This document shows positions 15,631 through 27,337 of a DNA stretch of 64,000 bases, piece after piece; position 1 is the stretch's first letter; each line of letters starts with the position of its first letter. The DNA is taken from NCBI GenBank assembly GCA_021904315.1, contig CM038916.1, positions 1,612,001 through 1,676,000 on the forward strand, in the 5' to 3' direction. Source of the DNA: Sphagnum magellanicum (lineage: Eukaryota > Streptophyta > Sphagnopsida > Sphagnales > Sphagnaceae). The position numbers were made by a program, and so were the translations under genes. Under the pieces are notes generated by a model. The model saw nothing but the letters and a program-made list of their open reading frames with translations, was not told the origin of the DNA and searched no databases.

Positions 15631-17441
15631 CATTAGTAGAAAAAGGCTTTTTTTCAATTGGGTTTTGCAATTGATTTTTAGTTGTAGGCAACATTAACAA
15701 TTAAAATACTTTTAGTTGCATTGGACAAGTTGCATAAAACAATAGTAAAAATGACATGGATTGTGGATGTATAAAAAAATCATAGAAATATAATTTATCT
15801 TTTAACTTATTGTATATGTATTATCATTTGTGACTTACCATGTAATTAATTAGGTCACCTTAACAACAAATGATGTGTTGCCATGTGGCAACATTTTTAA
15901 TATTTCAAAATTATTTTAATTTAATTTAGAAAAAATTCACATCATCCATTTGTATGGTATTAGTGTTTGACACGTGGCAAAATATTACTTTACCACATGG
16001 CATATTAATTGTGTCCATTTATTTTTAAAGCAAATTATTTGGTGCCATGTCAGATATAAATTGTGTTCATTTATCATTTGAAAGCTAATTATTTGGGGAC
16101 ATGTGGCATGTTAAACCCTATTTTAATATTTAATCTTTTACTTAACTAATTAATTTTGGATTGTTTAATTTAAAGTCAATAGGATGTCAACATGTGGATA
16201 GATAATGAGGGTCTAGGCCTAAGGAAGTAAGTAGATAGGTTTAAGTTAATGAAATAGGTTTAAGGAAATCCTATTTTTATTTTGGGTTTTAGCCTTTAAG
16301 GTCGAGCTTTTTTTATTGGCTCATCCTTTGAATGACATTTGCACTTTAAAAAGTTTTAATGCATTTAGTTATATACTACACATGAAAAGAATGAAAGGAA
16401 AAAAATACAGGTTAAACATTGTAGTTGCAAGTGTTATCAACTTATTCATAAGTTATTTGCAACTACTTCCTAATATCCATACTATACTAAACTAGTTTAT
16501 CCACTAATTATATCAATTATTATAAGTAACAAAAGTTAATAAGTAATAATACTATACTATATTATTATTATTATTATTATTATTATCTCATTTGTTATAG
16601 TTACTATTAATTATAATATTGAATATTTAAATAATAATATGATAAATGCAAATAATAATTCATGTTGTTGTATTACAATAGAATATGCATTAAATAAATC
16701 TATATAGTTTCTTATAGTAAATATTAAAATTTAAAATAATAAGACTAATAAAAAATATTTATTAAATTATTATGGTAACTGGTGGCTAGCTTAAACTATC
16801 TATTTTTTCATTTATATTTTTCTTACTATCTCATTTGTTATAGCTTTTATTATCAATTTTCAGAATCAAATAACAGTATTTAAAATTCAAATGTCCATTT
16901 TTAGACTCAACTAATAATTTTTAGATTTGAAATATTAATTTTTAGATTCAAAAATAATAATTCAAAATTCAATTTTCAATTTTCAAATCATTTTTTTTAA
17001 AATTAAAATTTAAAATTGAAAAATTGAAAAATAAAATTTCAGATTCAAATATTTAAAAAATAATTCAAATAGATTTTAACGAATTAATGAAAAAGAAATT
17101 TGCATATTCATATAATGTTTTTCAATTTTTTTAATGCACTGAACTATCAATTTTCAGATTTAAATAATATTTTTCAAAATTGAAATAAAAATATACATAT
17201 ATATATATATAACTTTAATACATACATAAAATTATAAGCCTAATCGTGGATGAAAATAAACTTAAAAACCATCCAACTAATATGATGAAATTTTCAATAG
17301 TTGAAACATAGTTGTATAAGTGATCAAAGTAGTTGAAATTTGATTTATAGTTGCAAATATTGCCAAACCTAATTGCAAACTATAAGTTGCATATAGTCGT
17401 AAATGCAGTGGTTACAGTTTTTTGGTTGATTTTTACTAGCC
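15631..17441. mobile_element. CACTA-like non-autonomous DNA transposon, decayed
   Basis: The left end begins CATTAGTAGAAAAAGGC, very close to the canonical plant CACTA terminus. The right end reads TTTTTACTAGCC, whose reverse complement starts GGCTAGTAAAAA. Both ends are flanked by the same three bases, TAT (15628-15630 and 17442-17444), the target-site duplication length expected for CACTA elements. Subterminal repeats of a TAGTTGCA-like motif lie inside both ends (15680-15740 and 17300-17400). The interior is AT-rich without a transposase, so this 1.8-kb element is non-autonomous. The right terminus is diverged, so the exact end is tentative. Confidence 0.55.
16558..16586 (+). repeat. (ATT)n microsatellite
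   Basis: A pure run of about nine ATT units lies inside the CACTA-like element. A short (AT)n run also lies near 17192-17212. Confidence 0.85.
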
Positions 17442-17444
17442 TAT

Positions 17445-18314
17445 AGGGAGAGAAACCTCCATCAAATAAATTGACATCTGCACAGCATAGGCTGAGAGAA
17501 AAGAAAGACCTTAAAACACTTACCACACAAAGACAAATCACAAATGAAAAATTGAAACTGAGCCCCTTGTCCTGCATCCTTGAATAACCTCCAAAATGCA
17601 AATTGTCAACACCACTAAGACATGTAAATAGTCAAGAGATGGAGCTCTATCACACTATGCCAACACTTCTAAATGTTCCACTAAGACTCCTACATGTTCT
17701 GATGACACTCCTACATGCTCCCCGCATGCTTCTAAATGCTGTTATGTAATCCTGATGAAAGATAGGTGGTCACTTGCTGATTCCATTTTTGACAAACTTA
17801 GGTCTTTCAAAATAGGCCCAAGGTGATTTAATTTTTTCATAAAGATAAGTTCAACAGCACCCAAAAAAAATTCAGTGCAAAATATGTGTTGCAGAATATG
17901 TGTTGAAATTACTTTTGGGATAATTAATAATTGAAATGGAGAGCTTATAGTACCTTTCACTTTTTAAGACATCCTTAATATAGGTGAATTTTCTCTTTAT
18001 AACTATCTATTAATTAATCTCAACCTTGAATGGATGTATATATTAATTGTTAAATATCTCTAATTTGAATGTGAACCCCTTTTGTTTGGACAGAAAGATC
18101 TAACTCTTCCATCCCCAGCCATCCATAGTTGATGTGGCACCAGGAAATTTAGGATGGAGAAATGGCTGCGACAGCCTATCAAGGACTGGGACGGATTTGG
18201 TAAATGGACCCACTTTTTTCAGAAATTTTCCCTGTTTGCAGTTCGCACGAAAGTTGGCACCAAAAGAAAACACTCGGAGGAACAGTGGTGTTGGCCTAGC
18301 CCAGCCCAAAGAGT
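17445..18314. other. Intergenic DNA upstream of the first kinase copy
   Basis: No gene was recognised. Short frames on both strands have no domain. From about 18090 the sequence becomes more GC-rich and may belong to the upstream region of the kinase gene. Confidence 0.4.
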
Positions 18315-18788
18315 CGAACTCTATCCACACGCCAAGTGCGTACGACCAAAGAGCTCTGCGAATCCTTCTCTGGGCAGGTTTCATAGTAGCATAAACATTT
18401 TAGGGTCTTCGCCACTCTCTCGTTTACCGACAACCTGCGATGAGGGTGTGCCCGATAGAAAAGTGCAACGAGTCAGCTTTTTTCACTGACTCATTGCACT
18501 TTTCTATCGGCACACCCTCATCGCAGGTTGTCGGTAAAGGAGAGAGGAGGGAAAACCCTAAAATATTTAGGCGATTATGAAACCTGCCCAGAGAAGGATT
18601 CGCAGAGCTCTTTGGTCGTACGCACTTGGCTCATTGTACTTTTTTATCGGGCACACCCTCATCGCAGGTTGTCGGTAAAGGAGAGAGTAGGGAAGACCCT
18701 AAAATGTTTATGCGATTATGAAACCTGCCCAGAGAAGGATTTGCAGAGCTCTTTGGGTCGTACGCACTTGGCGTGTGGATAGAGTTCG
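18315..18788. repeat. Inverted plus direct triplication of a ~150-bp kinase upstream segment
   Basis: Three copies of one segment are present. Copy 1, inverted, is 18315-18475. An 11-base spacer (18476-18486) follows. Copy 2, direct, is 18487-18629, and copy 3, direct, is 18630-18788. Copies 1 and 2 form a long, nearly perfect hairpin whose base of loop is GTGCAACGAGTCA / TGACTCATTGCAC. Copy 3 is continuous with the conserved kinase leader that begins at 18789. Copy 1 pairs with copy 3 over its whole length, including the outer CGAACTCTATCCACAC, and in several positions resembles copy 3 more than copy 2. The repeat therefore duplicates sequence from the gene's own upstream region. Transcription through it would give a foldback RNA. 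Confidence 0.9.
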
Positions 18789-18932
18789 CCGTGTTCAAAT
18801 CGGAGAAGGTAGATATATTTTGGATAAGCTTGCAGCAGGAGTAGCATATGAGTTCGAGCATCGTGTGATGTTCGTCAAGTGTTGTGGTGTGGGAAATCGA
18901 TCGATTGTGCTCTGGTGTTCTCTCATTCCACC
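18789..18932 (+). promoter_or_regulatory. Conserved 5' leader of kinase copy 1
   Basis: This stretch shares CCGTGTTCAAAT near its start, GAGTTCGAG in the middle and TGTTCTCTCATTCCAC just before the ATG with the leaders of the other two kinase copies (58560-58705 and 63445-63618). It is probably 5' UTR plus proximal promoter. Confidence 0.5.
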
Positions 18933-20512
18933 ATGACGTCGTGTTTTTTTTGGGTAGGGTCCTTTTTGAAGGTTTGTTGCAGTATGCAGACTCTAGATCT
19001 GTTGGCGAGGACTTTTTGTTTGCAACCTGAACAGATCTCTACCACGGAGACTTTATTTAAGGATTGCCAAGAGGTGGCGAGGACTTTAGGTGGGCACTGT
19101 GAACACGTCAAGTTTAACAAATCCTTGTGCACACTCCTTGCAACTACATACTCAAGGTCCCTCGACAGCGTCCTTCCTTTGAGCGGGCCTGTGTATGAAA
19201 AAGTTGTGGCGGAATTGAGGCGTGTAATGCTCTGTGGCGAAACGTTGGTGGCTCAGTGTAAAGATGAGAACTGGTGGAGGTCAGTGATCAGCTCATCGGA
19301 TTCCGCGGCGATCGAGAAGAGGATCCTCCTCCACCTGAAAGAATTTCGTTTATGCGTCAAGATGTTGAGGCTGACTGCTAACAGCGGTGTACCGCCTGAC
19401 GGCACATTCCTCAGGCCAGTTGTCCTCGATCTGTTGGCGCTGGATGTGGAGGAAGCCTGTCGAAAGGACATAGAGAGCTTGTTCAGTGCTATAGAAGGCT
19501 ACAAAAGAACGTCATACCCCAAAGGAGATGTGAGGAAACTTACAGAATATGTGCTTAACAAAGTTAGGGCAGCTAATTCTGTTCATAGTCATCTACAATT
19601 GATGGAATATGATGATGTGAAACTTGGAGACTTTCTCGGGAATGGATCATTTGGATCAGTGTTCAAATGTCAATTCCTTGGAGTGAAGGCGGCTGCCAAG
19701 GTTTTCACTGCCACGAGCAGCAGTGTGATCAAGGCAGTGGAGAATGAAGCAAATTTACAGGCTAGGTTACGACACCCGAATGTGGTTCAATTCATAGGAT
19801 ATGCAGTCAAGGGAAGCCAGCATATCATTGTTGCGGAGCTCATGACCATGGACCTCCGGAGGTATTTGGACGAGAGTGTTCAAGGTCAGACCCAACCTCC
19901 ACTTCCACTGCTTTTAGCTGTTGATATAATGCTACAAACGGCAGAGGCCATGAGATACTTGCATGAGAGTGGGGTGATGCACCGGGATCTCAAGGCCAAC
20001 AATATTCTTATAAATCTTGTGAGAGTAAGGAGTTGGGCATTTCTCCATCTGTGCAAGTAAAGGTCACAGACTTTGGGTTCTCAAAGTTGAACTTGGACAA
20101 CTCCAGGTTCACCTCAAAGCAAATAGGTGCAACTCGGCGGAGAGCCCCAGAGGCATTTGAAGATGAGCAGAACACAGAGAAATACACAAAGGCAGCAGAT
20201 GTATATAGCTTTGCAATCACTTTCTTTGAGGTGCTCACTGGAGAAATGCCATTTGCCAACATACCACTTACTAAGCTTCTTTCAAGGATTCACAGTAATG
20301 AGAGGCCAACTTTACCACCTGAGGACTATTGTCCTGCACACCTATCCGCAATCATAGAGAAATGTTGGGCTACCAGGGCTGAAGACCGACCTAAGTTTTC
20401 TGAAATCTGCTTGATGTTGGTGAAGGTCAAGGAGAGGATTATGATTGATTCATGTCCTATTCCCTCTGCCCAAAGCTCTACACCTCAAAAATGCAACAGT
20501 GATGGTCATTAA
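18933..20512 (+). pseudogene. Single-domain TKL-type protein kinase with conserved N-terminal region, frameshifted
   Basis: I chose the ATG at 18933 because MTSCF-WV is conserved in all three copies; a second conserved ATG (MQTLDL) lies just downstream. Residues 1 to about 228 form a helix-prone region with an ENWW motif near residue 114. The kinase domain has the glycine loop GNGSFGSV (about residue 236), the ATP-binding Lys (about 256) and HRDLKANN (from about 350). Next to GTG at 20019-20021 one base is missing compared with the homologous gene at 58706, so the frame ends at 20058-20060. The remainder (DFG at 20069, RAPE, the C-lobe) continues in another frame to the stop at 20512. A splice rescue is unlikely: the only candidate intron is about 50 bases and would remove the DFG Asp. 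It is a recent pseudogene, or an assembly error in a working gene. Confidence 0.85.
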
Positions 20513-23500
20513 ACTGGAAGCATCACTGCAATGGGCAACACTGAAAAGGAAGTGGCATGCAGCTAGCTAACATGAGTACAGGAGCTTCAGTGAGTTTTCA
20601 AAGCTCAGCTTTGGATATTCAAGTGTGATCAGAAGGCAGAACAGATTCCATGTAAGTATTCCTGATTTATCAGTCCAGAGATCAGGGCATTTGGAGTTGT
20701 CAATGTATATTACTTTCCAAAACATCTCTTTGATAAATCACTGAAGCATCCTAAACTTCTTGGTGATACTACACTAGCCTGTAACTGAGGTCAAGATTAT
20801 TCCAGAAAAGATGTAATGGATTGAGATTATTTGAGAAAAGAGGATGATCTGTAAAGTATTGCTGGGTCAACAGCTTGTACAGCTGTCTTGTTGGGGGAAC
20901 TTCTGCTGATTGCCAATGTTCGTGATTCCAGGGCTGTGCGGAGGTGGCAATGCAGTGACTCTGTCACAGGTTCACAAAACTCAACTAGGGTTGAGTGACC
21001 TCCTTTCCTCTATTGTTTGCCTAGCTATAAGAGTTGAAACTTTTGGGGTGTGTCTGTGTGATGCTTTCCGGAAGGCAATAGCTAGCTGCTAACTGGTGTT
21101 TTCTGTGTTTAGGCTTGGGCTGGTCTCTTGTGCAGGACTGCAGCTTTCTGTTTAATCTTCAACAGCCTGCAGCTGTTTTCATGGTGTGAAACCTTGGCCA
21201 TGAGCATAGAGACCCAGTATTCAATACAGGCCAGTTCCTTTTGTTGTCAAGATGCATGAAGTGATTCATCCTCTGAACTGCTTTTAGTTTTCCGGTTGCA
21301 CAAGATATATTTTAAATATTCAGTCTTTTCTCCTTCTTGACAAAATCTTTTGCACTGGGCATAAAAAATATGAACTGCAGAAAACTATATTCATAACCTG
21401 ATGGCTTAGAGGCTTGTTAGGTTGGAGAATTTCCAGAGTGATAATAGAACCAATAAATCAAAGGCTTAACCAGTGCAAAGGCAACTCAAGATGGGCCAGC
21501 TGACTTATGTCCTAGCCAGACTGGAGGAAGAATGACAGTCTTGTGTCCCAGCCGGGCTGGAGAGGACTGACTTGGGTACTAACCAGGCCCAGGTGAATAG
21601 CTGAGATGGGTCTAGTTGACTGTACCAATAGAGCCTTGTGAATAGAATCAGTTAGATAGATAGAATTTGTAAAAAAAACTGAATTCTGTTGTAATTCTTT
21701 AAGCATAATACAAATAGCCAAAGAGATGCATAGAAGTTGTTATTGACAGTCTGGGAAGACTGTCTATAAGTTGCATCTTGTTCTGAGGAGTAAACTTCAG
21801 AGTTTTAGACATAAGATCAGAGATCTGGAAGCACCCATCAAGGGCTGGTATTCATTCCTTGTTTTGTGGCATGTTTTGTTGAATTGGTTGATGATACTCC
21901 AGTGTATTAGACATGTTATTCTAGTGACTATAATTTTTGAGGAACTGGTATATGGGTGGGTTTCTATAATCTTTCATAGGCTCCTTAGTTGTAAAATTTC
22001 GGAATTTGTAAATTTTCGTATGGTTGTCCCTGGACAATTCCAGAGATGATTCCAGTCCAAATTAATTAGACACTTGAAGCAGTTGTGACGGTTTTGTCGC
22101 CGGCTCTTCTTCTCTGGCTTCCTCATGCCACCACCTCCATCATCGCTGTCACCACAACTTTTATCACATGCCGTCCTTGTTTGCTGCTTGTTGTAAGAAG
22201 AGAGATCGGAGCAAGAGAGTTGCTGAGGTGTATTTTTTTTCTTAAGCAATGGATGGTGGTAGAGAAGGCGGCGGTGGAGCTTGGAATAACAGGACCAGTC
22301 CCAGCCTGAGGCCCAGGCCACCAAATGTGGACATTTTGTCTTCAACAGTCATAAGCTTGATGAATGCTGCAGAAGTAGTTTGGTACAGCTTGTTTTGGTT
22401 CTTGCCAAAGAGGACACCTTTTGTTTTCACAGGATGTTGAGCATCCTCTCAATGTTAGAGTCTTTTCAGATTACCCAATGGACTAGCCATTGGCTGTAGA
22501 TAGGGGAAGAACCTTATGATTGTGTTTGAGATTACCTCAGAAACTCTTCCCAAAAGCATCAATCTGCTGTATGTTCTACAAAAATGTACACATTGTCAGG
22601 ACTACAGTTCAGGGAAGGCTCAGGACTAAATTCTTCATTCTGGTAGAGGGGCTCCTTCTGATGGGAGTGGCCCACTGTCTGCAGCAGAGATTCAACTGGT
22701 TTGTCTTTGAGTCACTGGATGCCTGTTAATATTCTCCATCTCATGTAAAATTATCTTCATTGGCCTGACACCTAGATTGTACACCGATTAGCAAGGCATT
22801 AACAGTTCAGGAATAAAGGCTGAACATAGTTCTGCTCCAATTCTTAGATGCTTCTGCTTCCAATTGCTGTTTACACAGGGTCCCTAGGTCATTTTGCAAG
22901 TACTTTTGACAACTAAAATCTGCAGATGGGTTGTGTTGCAGGTTGCAAGAACTGTGCCAACACAGCACCAGACACATTTGCCATTGAAGAAGAATTTGGA
23001 AGGGCCCCTGTTGGAGATCAGCTACAAAAGTTACCATTGTTGCATCACAACCAAAACTGCACTTCCACCATCAACATCAAGAAAAAACCAAGCAATTTGG
23101 GCATTTTTTTCTCATTTGTGAACTAGACCTTGCACATTCATCATCCAAATTTTTTTGTTTGTTTGTTTGTTTATTTTTTTAGCAAGGTTTGATCACCATT
23201 GCAAACATAATCAAATGACAAAGTTCTTCACAAGACTTAAGAGATAAACTCCCAAATGACAACGAAAAAAGGTAGAAGGAAGAAGAACTTGGGGCATGTT
23301 CCCTAGCTCTGTGCACAAGAAAAAGAGGGTGTGCAAAAGCTTTGAAATGGGGATTACAACAAAGAGACATTCATGAGCACCTTGCGGACAAGTCACTTGC
23401 ATAAGCCAAACAATGTAAGTGGCAATTAATGAAAATGGACTAAACAGTGTGGAAATGACTTTTTGTCCTGAATGTGCGAGTCCCAAAATTCTCAAGTTGT

Positions 23501-26127
23501 GAGCCTTGCAACTTTGAGGGCTTGTAAATTTCTCATATGAATTTCAATTGAAAAGTTTTTAATTACAGAGTTGTTGCCCTCAACAAGATCTTTCCAAGGC
23601 CATCTTTCAAGCTTCCATCAAAGGTCTTTTGACCACTATTTCTAGGTTTTAGTGGTCGGGAATTCATTTGCCAATTTCACTCCCAACCCTTCTTTTGACC
23701 ATTACTTTCATTTCACAATTTCAAATGGTAAATGCAAACTCATGGATCCAGTACTGTGGTGCTAAAACTTGACAAAGTTTGAAGTTTTTAAAAAAAAACC
23801 CTTTCCCAATTAGGTGATCCTACACTGGCTGGTTTTGAGCCTCACCATATGCAACCATCCTACTTGTGCTGGAACTTTTACTTCTAGAGGGTAGAGATCA
23901 TGCATAATAGGTCTCACAGAATGACCTAATTGCATGTTCCCTGCTGAATGCCACTATTAGCTCTTCTGAGGCAACCAGAGAACTTGCAAGCAGTTAAGTA
24001 TGTGACATGCCTATTATTTGTGTCTTGATAAGTAGGCATGTCAGGGTGTTGAGGTGTGTGAATCTTGCAGTCCTGTTGATTGCATACATTGGGTAACAGC
24101 TACACAGCTGACATTTCTTTGATCAACTTTGGTTGAACCTAAGGAATTCAGTAGAGAGAACAGGGTTGGATGCCTGAAACAATTTCTTAGTCTCACAACA
24201 ATCTTCCATTATTGATACATTGCCCAGTCCATTTTGGAAAATGACAGCTGTGCAGCTGTTACCCAATGTATACATTGTTTTGACAGCAAGTTGACTTTGT
24301 GCAGACATGTACTGTTAATTATATTTGTTGCAACTTTCATTGTCTAGTACTCATGCGGGACAAAAACTTTGCCAGCTTCTGAGCTTTATGCTGAACAGTT
24401 GTTGTGGACTCTAGTGAAAGCAAAGTTGGGAGAAGTTGTTTTGTATCTCCTTCCTGCAACAGCTGACAAGGTTCAAACAACTTGTCATATACCGATTTCC
24501 ATCACAAAGCATTGATAACTGCAAGAGAAAATGACTTGGAGATGTCAAATATGCAAGCTTCAACAAAAAGAACATCAGAGCAGCAAGCATGTATAAGCAA
24601 GGATACTCGCGTCTCTTGATTTTCTTCAGCACATCATTGATCAGTTGCTGTCTGCAGCGTTCATCAATTTACATTGAGATGCACAGACCTGGGATTCATT
24701 CAAGATTCAACGAATGCCTAACACTTTGCAGTCACTCAAATATTCAAACCTAGGCCCATGAGACTGCTCATCATGTCACATGTGATTGTTGTGCGCAGAA
24801 GTGTGACCTTCTACCTTGTGGAGGAGGCCTTGGAAAACACAACCGAAGAAATCCTTGTGATGAGCAGGCTCAGTTGTGCCTATGTGTTTCAGCAATTGCT
24901 CCACTTGCTTTAGTTAGGAGCTCCTTTGTGATGGTGAGCTTAGTGGAGACAAATGGCAGAGTGCACGTCACATGCATCAATGCAAGCAACCTGTTTCATG
25001 AATGCTCTGACTACTGTTTTCCCAGAACCACCCAAGCTTAGCAATAGGATCTAGGTGCATCCTCTAAGGGTAAGTGCCATGCTCTTGCTTTTGGATTTCT
25101 ACGGGGAGGATTTGTATGGCTGTTTGTAAGAGAGAACAGCAGCATCCAATACATGTCATCAGTGCCATGGATTTGGTTTGGCCTGTATATGTATTCATCT
25201 GACTCTACAATTCAGAGGGATATTGAACCTGGGGATTGAAATTGTGCGCAGCAATCAACCAACCATGCCAGTTTTTTACTGCTGAATTTGGTGAACTTTG
25301 TTTGTCCACTGGGATTTTTTCTTGTGCGGAGAGGAGAGGTTTTGGAGAGCAACTCCATTGCCATGTTCTAGCTACAGAAACCTTAAGAAAAATAGACAGA
25401 AGAAGAATCAAATGTCTCTTTAGGGACTAGGATGTTGCTTCCTTTTTGTAATGTGCATTTTCCTATGGAAGACTGGTTGGCATAGTCATCATCAGCCGGG
25501 TTGACTGTTATTGGCAACAAGTACCATGCTCCCAAAACCTGTTCGAAGGTGATCATGAACTGTAATCATGGGCAATTGATCCATTTCTGACTCAGGAGGG
25601 AGACATTGATACACAGAGTCTATAGAGAACCAGATGCAGGGTACTGACAGCACTTGCAGGGAGACAGTGTGCATGGAAAATAATGGATGCTCCATAAAAT
25701 GCACAGGAGGCAGATGAGAACACCAGAGCCATGTCAGATGAGGAGGCATCACCGACAGTAGAGGGAAAAGCTGCCTTTGAAGCTACAAACCCAAAGCACA
25801 GACAACAAACATGAACCTGTGACCTTGTAGCTGGAAGAATTTGTTCAAGTTTCTGTTGTCAGTTGCTGGTGCAAAAATAGTTTCATGGGTATAGCAAAGA
25901 AGCAAAGACACAAAGAATCAAGCTAAGATTGGAATATGTATTTGGTGGAGGGGAGACTCAAGCTGGGAGAACAGGAGAGATTCAGAGCCCAACAAAACAT
26001 TATCAGTAAATTGAGTCTCTTGTTGGTTTCCCATATCAGCCATCTTTTTTTGGAACCACTCCTGCACTGATAGATTATGTAGTACCCATGTCTATGTCAT
26101 TCACATGTTTGAAGGGAAACAACATAT
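20513..26127. other. 3' flank of kinase copy 1 and unassigned region
   Basis: The first 90 bases match the inter-kinase linkers of the triple-kinase gene. 20985-21110 matches 62650-62800 downstream of that gene, so the copies were duplicated with their 3' flanks. Elsewhere the GC content is moderate, yet I recognise no gene. A GC-richer patch at 22085-22345 with ATG at 22249 (MDGGREGGGGAW) looks like a possible first exon, but no downstream exons could be joined. Short frames at 22926-23126 and near 24770-24910 have no known domain. Confidence 0.4.
24082..24273. repeat. Hairpin: 33-bp inverted repeat spanning 192 bp
   Basis: The left arm at 24082-24114 and the right arm at 24241-24273 are reverse complements at 30 of 33 positions by my count, with about 126 bases between them. 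Both arms contain CATTGGGTAACAGC or its complement. The bases ATT flank both outer ends (24079-24081 and 24274-24276), which could be a three-base target duplication of a MITE. A microRNA-like precursor is the alternative. Confidence 0.6.
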
Positions 26128-27002
26128 TGTAGTGCGAAATTAGGTCGCCGTGCAAAGCCAAACACTGGCTGATCTTGAGGTTTAGATTGCCTGATCAGCC
26201 ATCATCTCATGGCGGCGCCCCATTAGCTACTGCATGGAGTTGCATGGCTTGCTTGGTGTTTGCTGGTGTGTACTGTGTGGTCCAGGAAGATTGGCGGCTG
26301 GGAATTATGAGAAGGGATGGAGCCGAATTGATGGAGAGGAGCAAGCAATGGCGGCTGACGGTGGGAGCTGGATGGAACGGAATGGCAGGAGATTCTGGAG
26401 GCTTCAGGAGGAAGCCAACGGAGGTCTGTTGAGTTTCTGGTGGGAGCTGAAACAAAGAGGAGGAGAATAATGGTGTAGATCTGGGGTGGATTGGGGGATT
26501 CTTGGGTGGAGAGGAGGCTAAAGAGAAGATAGTGAGGAAGAACTCGGTTAGCGAGCAGAGCTTGGCTGAATGCTAGAACTTTTCCGCTGCGCCTGGTAGT
26601 CGGTCGAGCTAGTGCAGAAAAGGAATGAGAGAGAGAGAGAGAGTATAGGCAGAACTGGGAATCTGGTGTTTTTCTGTGAACATTTTTGATGGAAGAGTGA
26701 GCTTGTGTTTTCGGGGAATGTACATGGTTTGCAATGCAATGAAAGCATTTCCCTCATAGACATTTGTGTGAGTGGGCGAGGTAGAAAGATGGACAGAACA
26801 AAACTTGCTTTGTTGTTGTGTTGAATGCAAGACACTTGTGCGTCTTTGATCTTATGATGTTCGTCTGCAAACGTCAGTAGGCGGTCAGTATGTTGTGTAT
26901 TCTCAAAGGGTCTGAACTGTGTGAAGTAGATCAGGAAGACATGGACGCCTGGGTTCGTTGAGTCAGTCAAATGTGTTGTGTGTATTTCGGACCCTCTCTT
27001 TT
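26128..27002 (+). repeat. 5' LTR of the Ty3/gypsy element
   Basis: It begins TGTAGTGCGAAATTAGG and matches 33306-34189 throughout, with roughly 25 differences by my count, nearly all transitions. It contains a short (GA)n run near 26627-26642. The 3' LTR ends TTGGTTACA whereas this copy runs straight into the primer-binding site; a small deletion between two TGGT repeats would explain the difference. Confidence 0.9.
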
Positions 27003-27020
27003 TGGTATCAGAGCATGGTT
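27003..27020 (+). other. Primer-binding site (initiator tRNA-Met)
   Basis: TGGTATCAGAGCATGGTT directly follows the 5' LTR. The first twelve bases match the 3' end complement of plant initiator tRNA-Met, the commonest primer of plant LTR retrotransposons. Confidence 0.85.
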
Positions 27021-27337
27021 CCATGTTTCCAACCTTGGTAGAACCTGTACATGCTTAGATAGAATGATAGTTGATGATCATGTTTTCGTCTAGCAACGAG
27101 GGAGTTCCTGTGGAGCAGGTAACTTAGGAGATCCATGAGCAACAACTTGTTTGTAGGTTTGATTTCTTAACTGTTCAGAACGGACCACAGAGAGGAGCAG
27201 TGATTTTATGCTTTCTAGGCTTTGGTGTGGTCAGACTTGTAGGGATAGACCCGACGAAGCTCGAGTAGGAGACATTGCTGTAGAAGTAGCTCACAGTGGT
27301 TTCTACACTCGTGCACAAGTCTAGTTGAAGGTAATCG

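Noticed and set aside
20019..20068. Short intron to rescue the frame of kinase copy 1
   Set aside because: The only GT...AG pair here would be about 50 bases, remove the DFG Asp, and match coding sequence in the intact paralogue.
22249..22440. First exon of an unknown gene (MDGGREGGGGAW...)
   Set aside because: Composition and leader look plausible, but no downstream exon or homologous protein could be recognised, so I do not call a gene.
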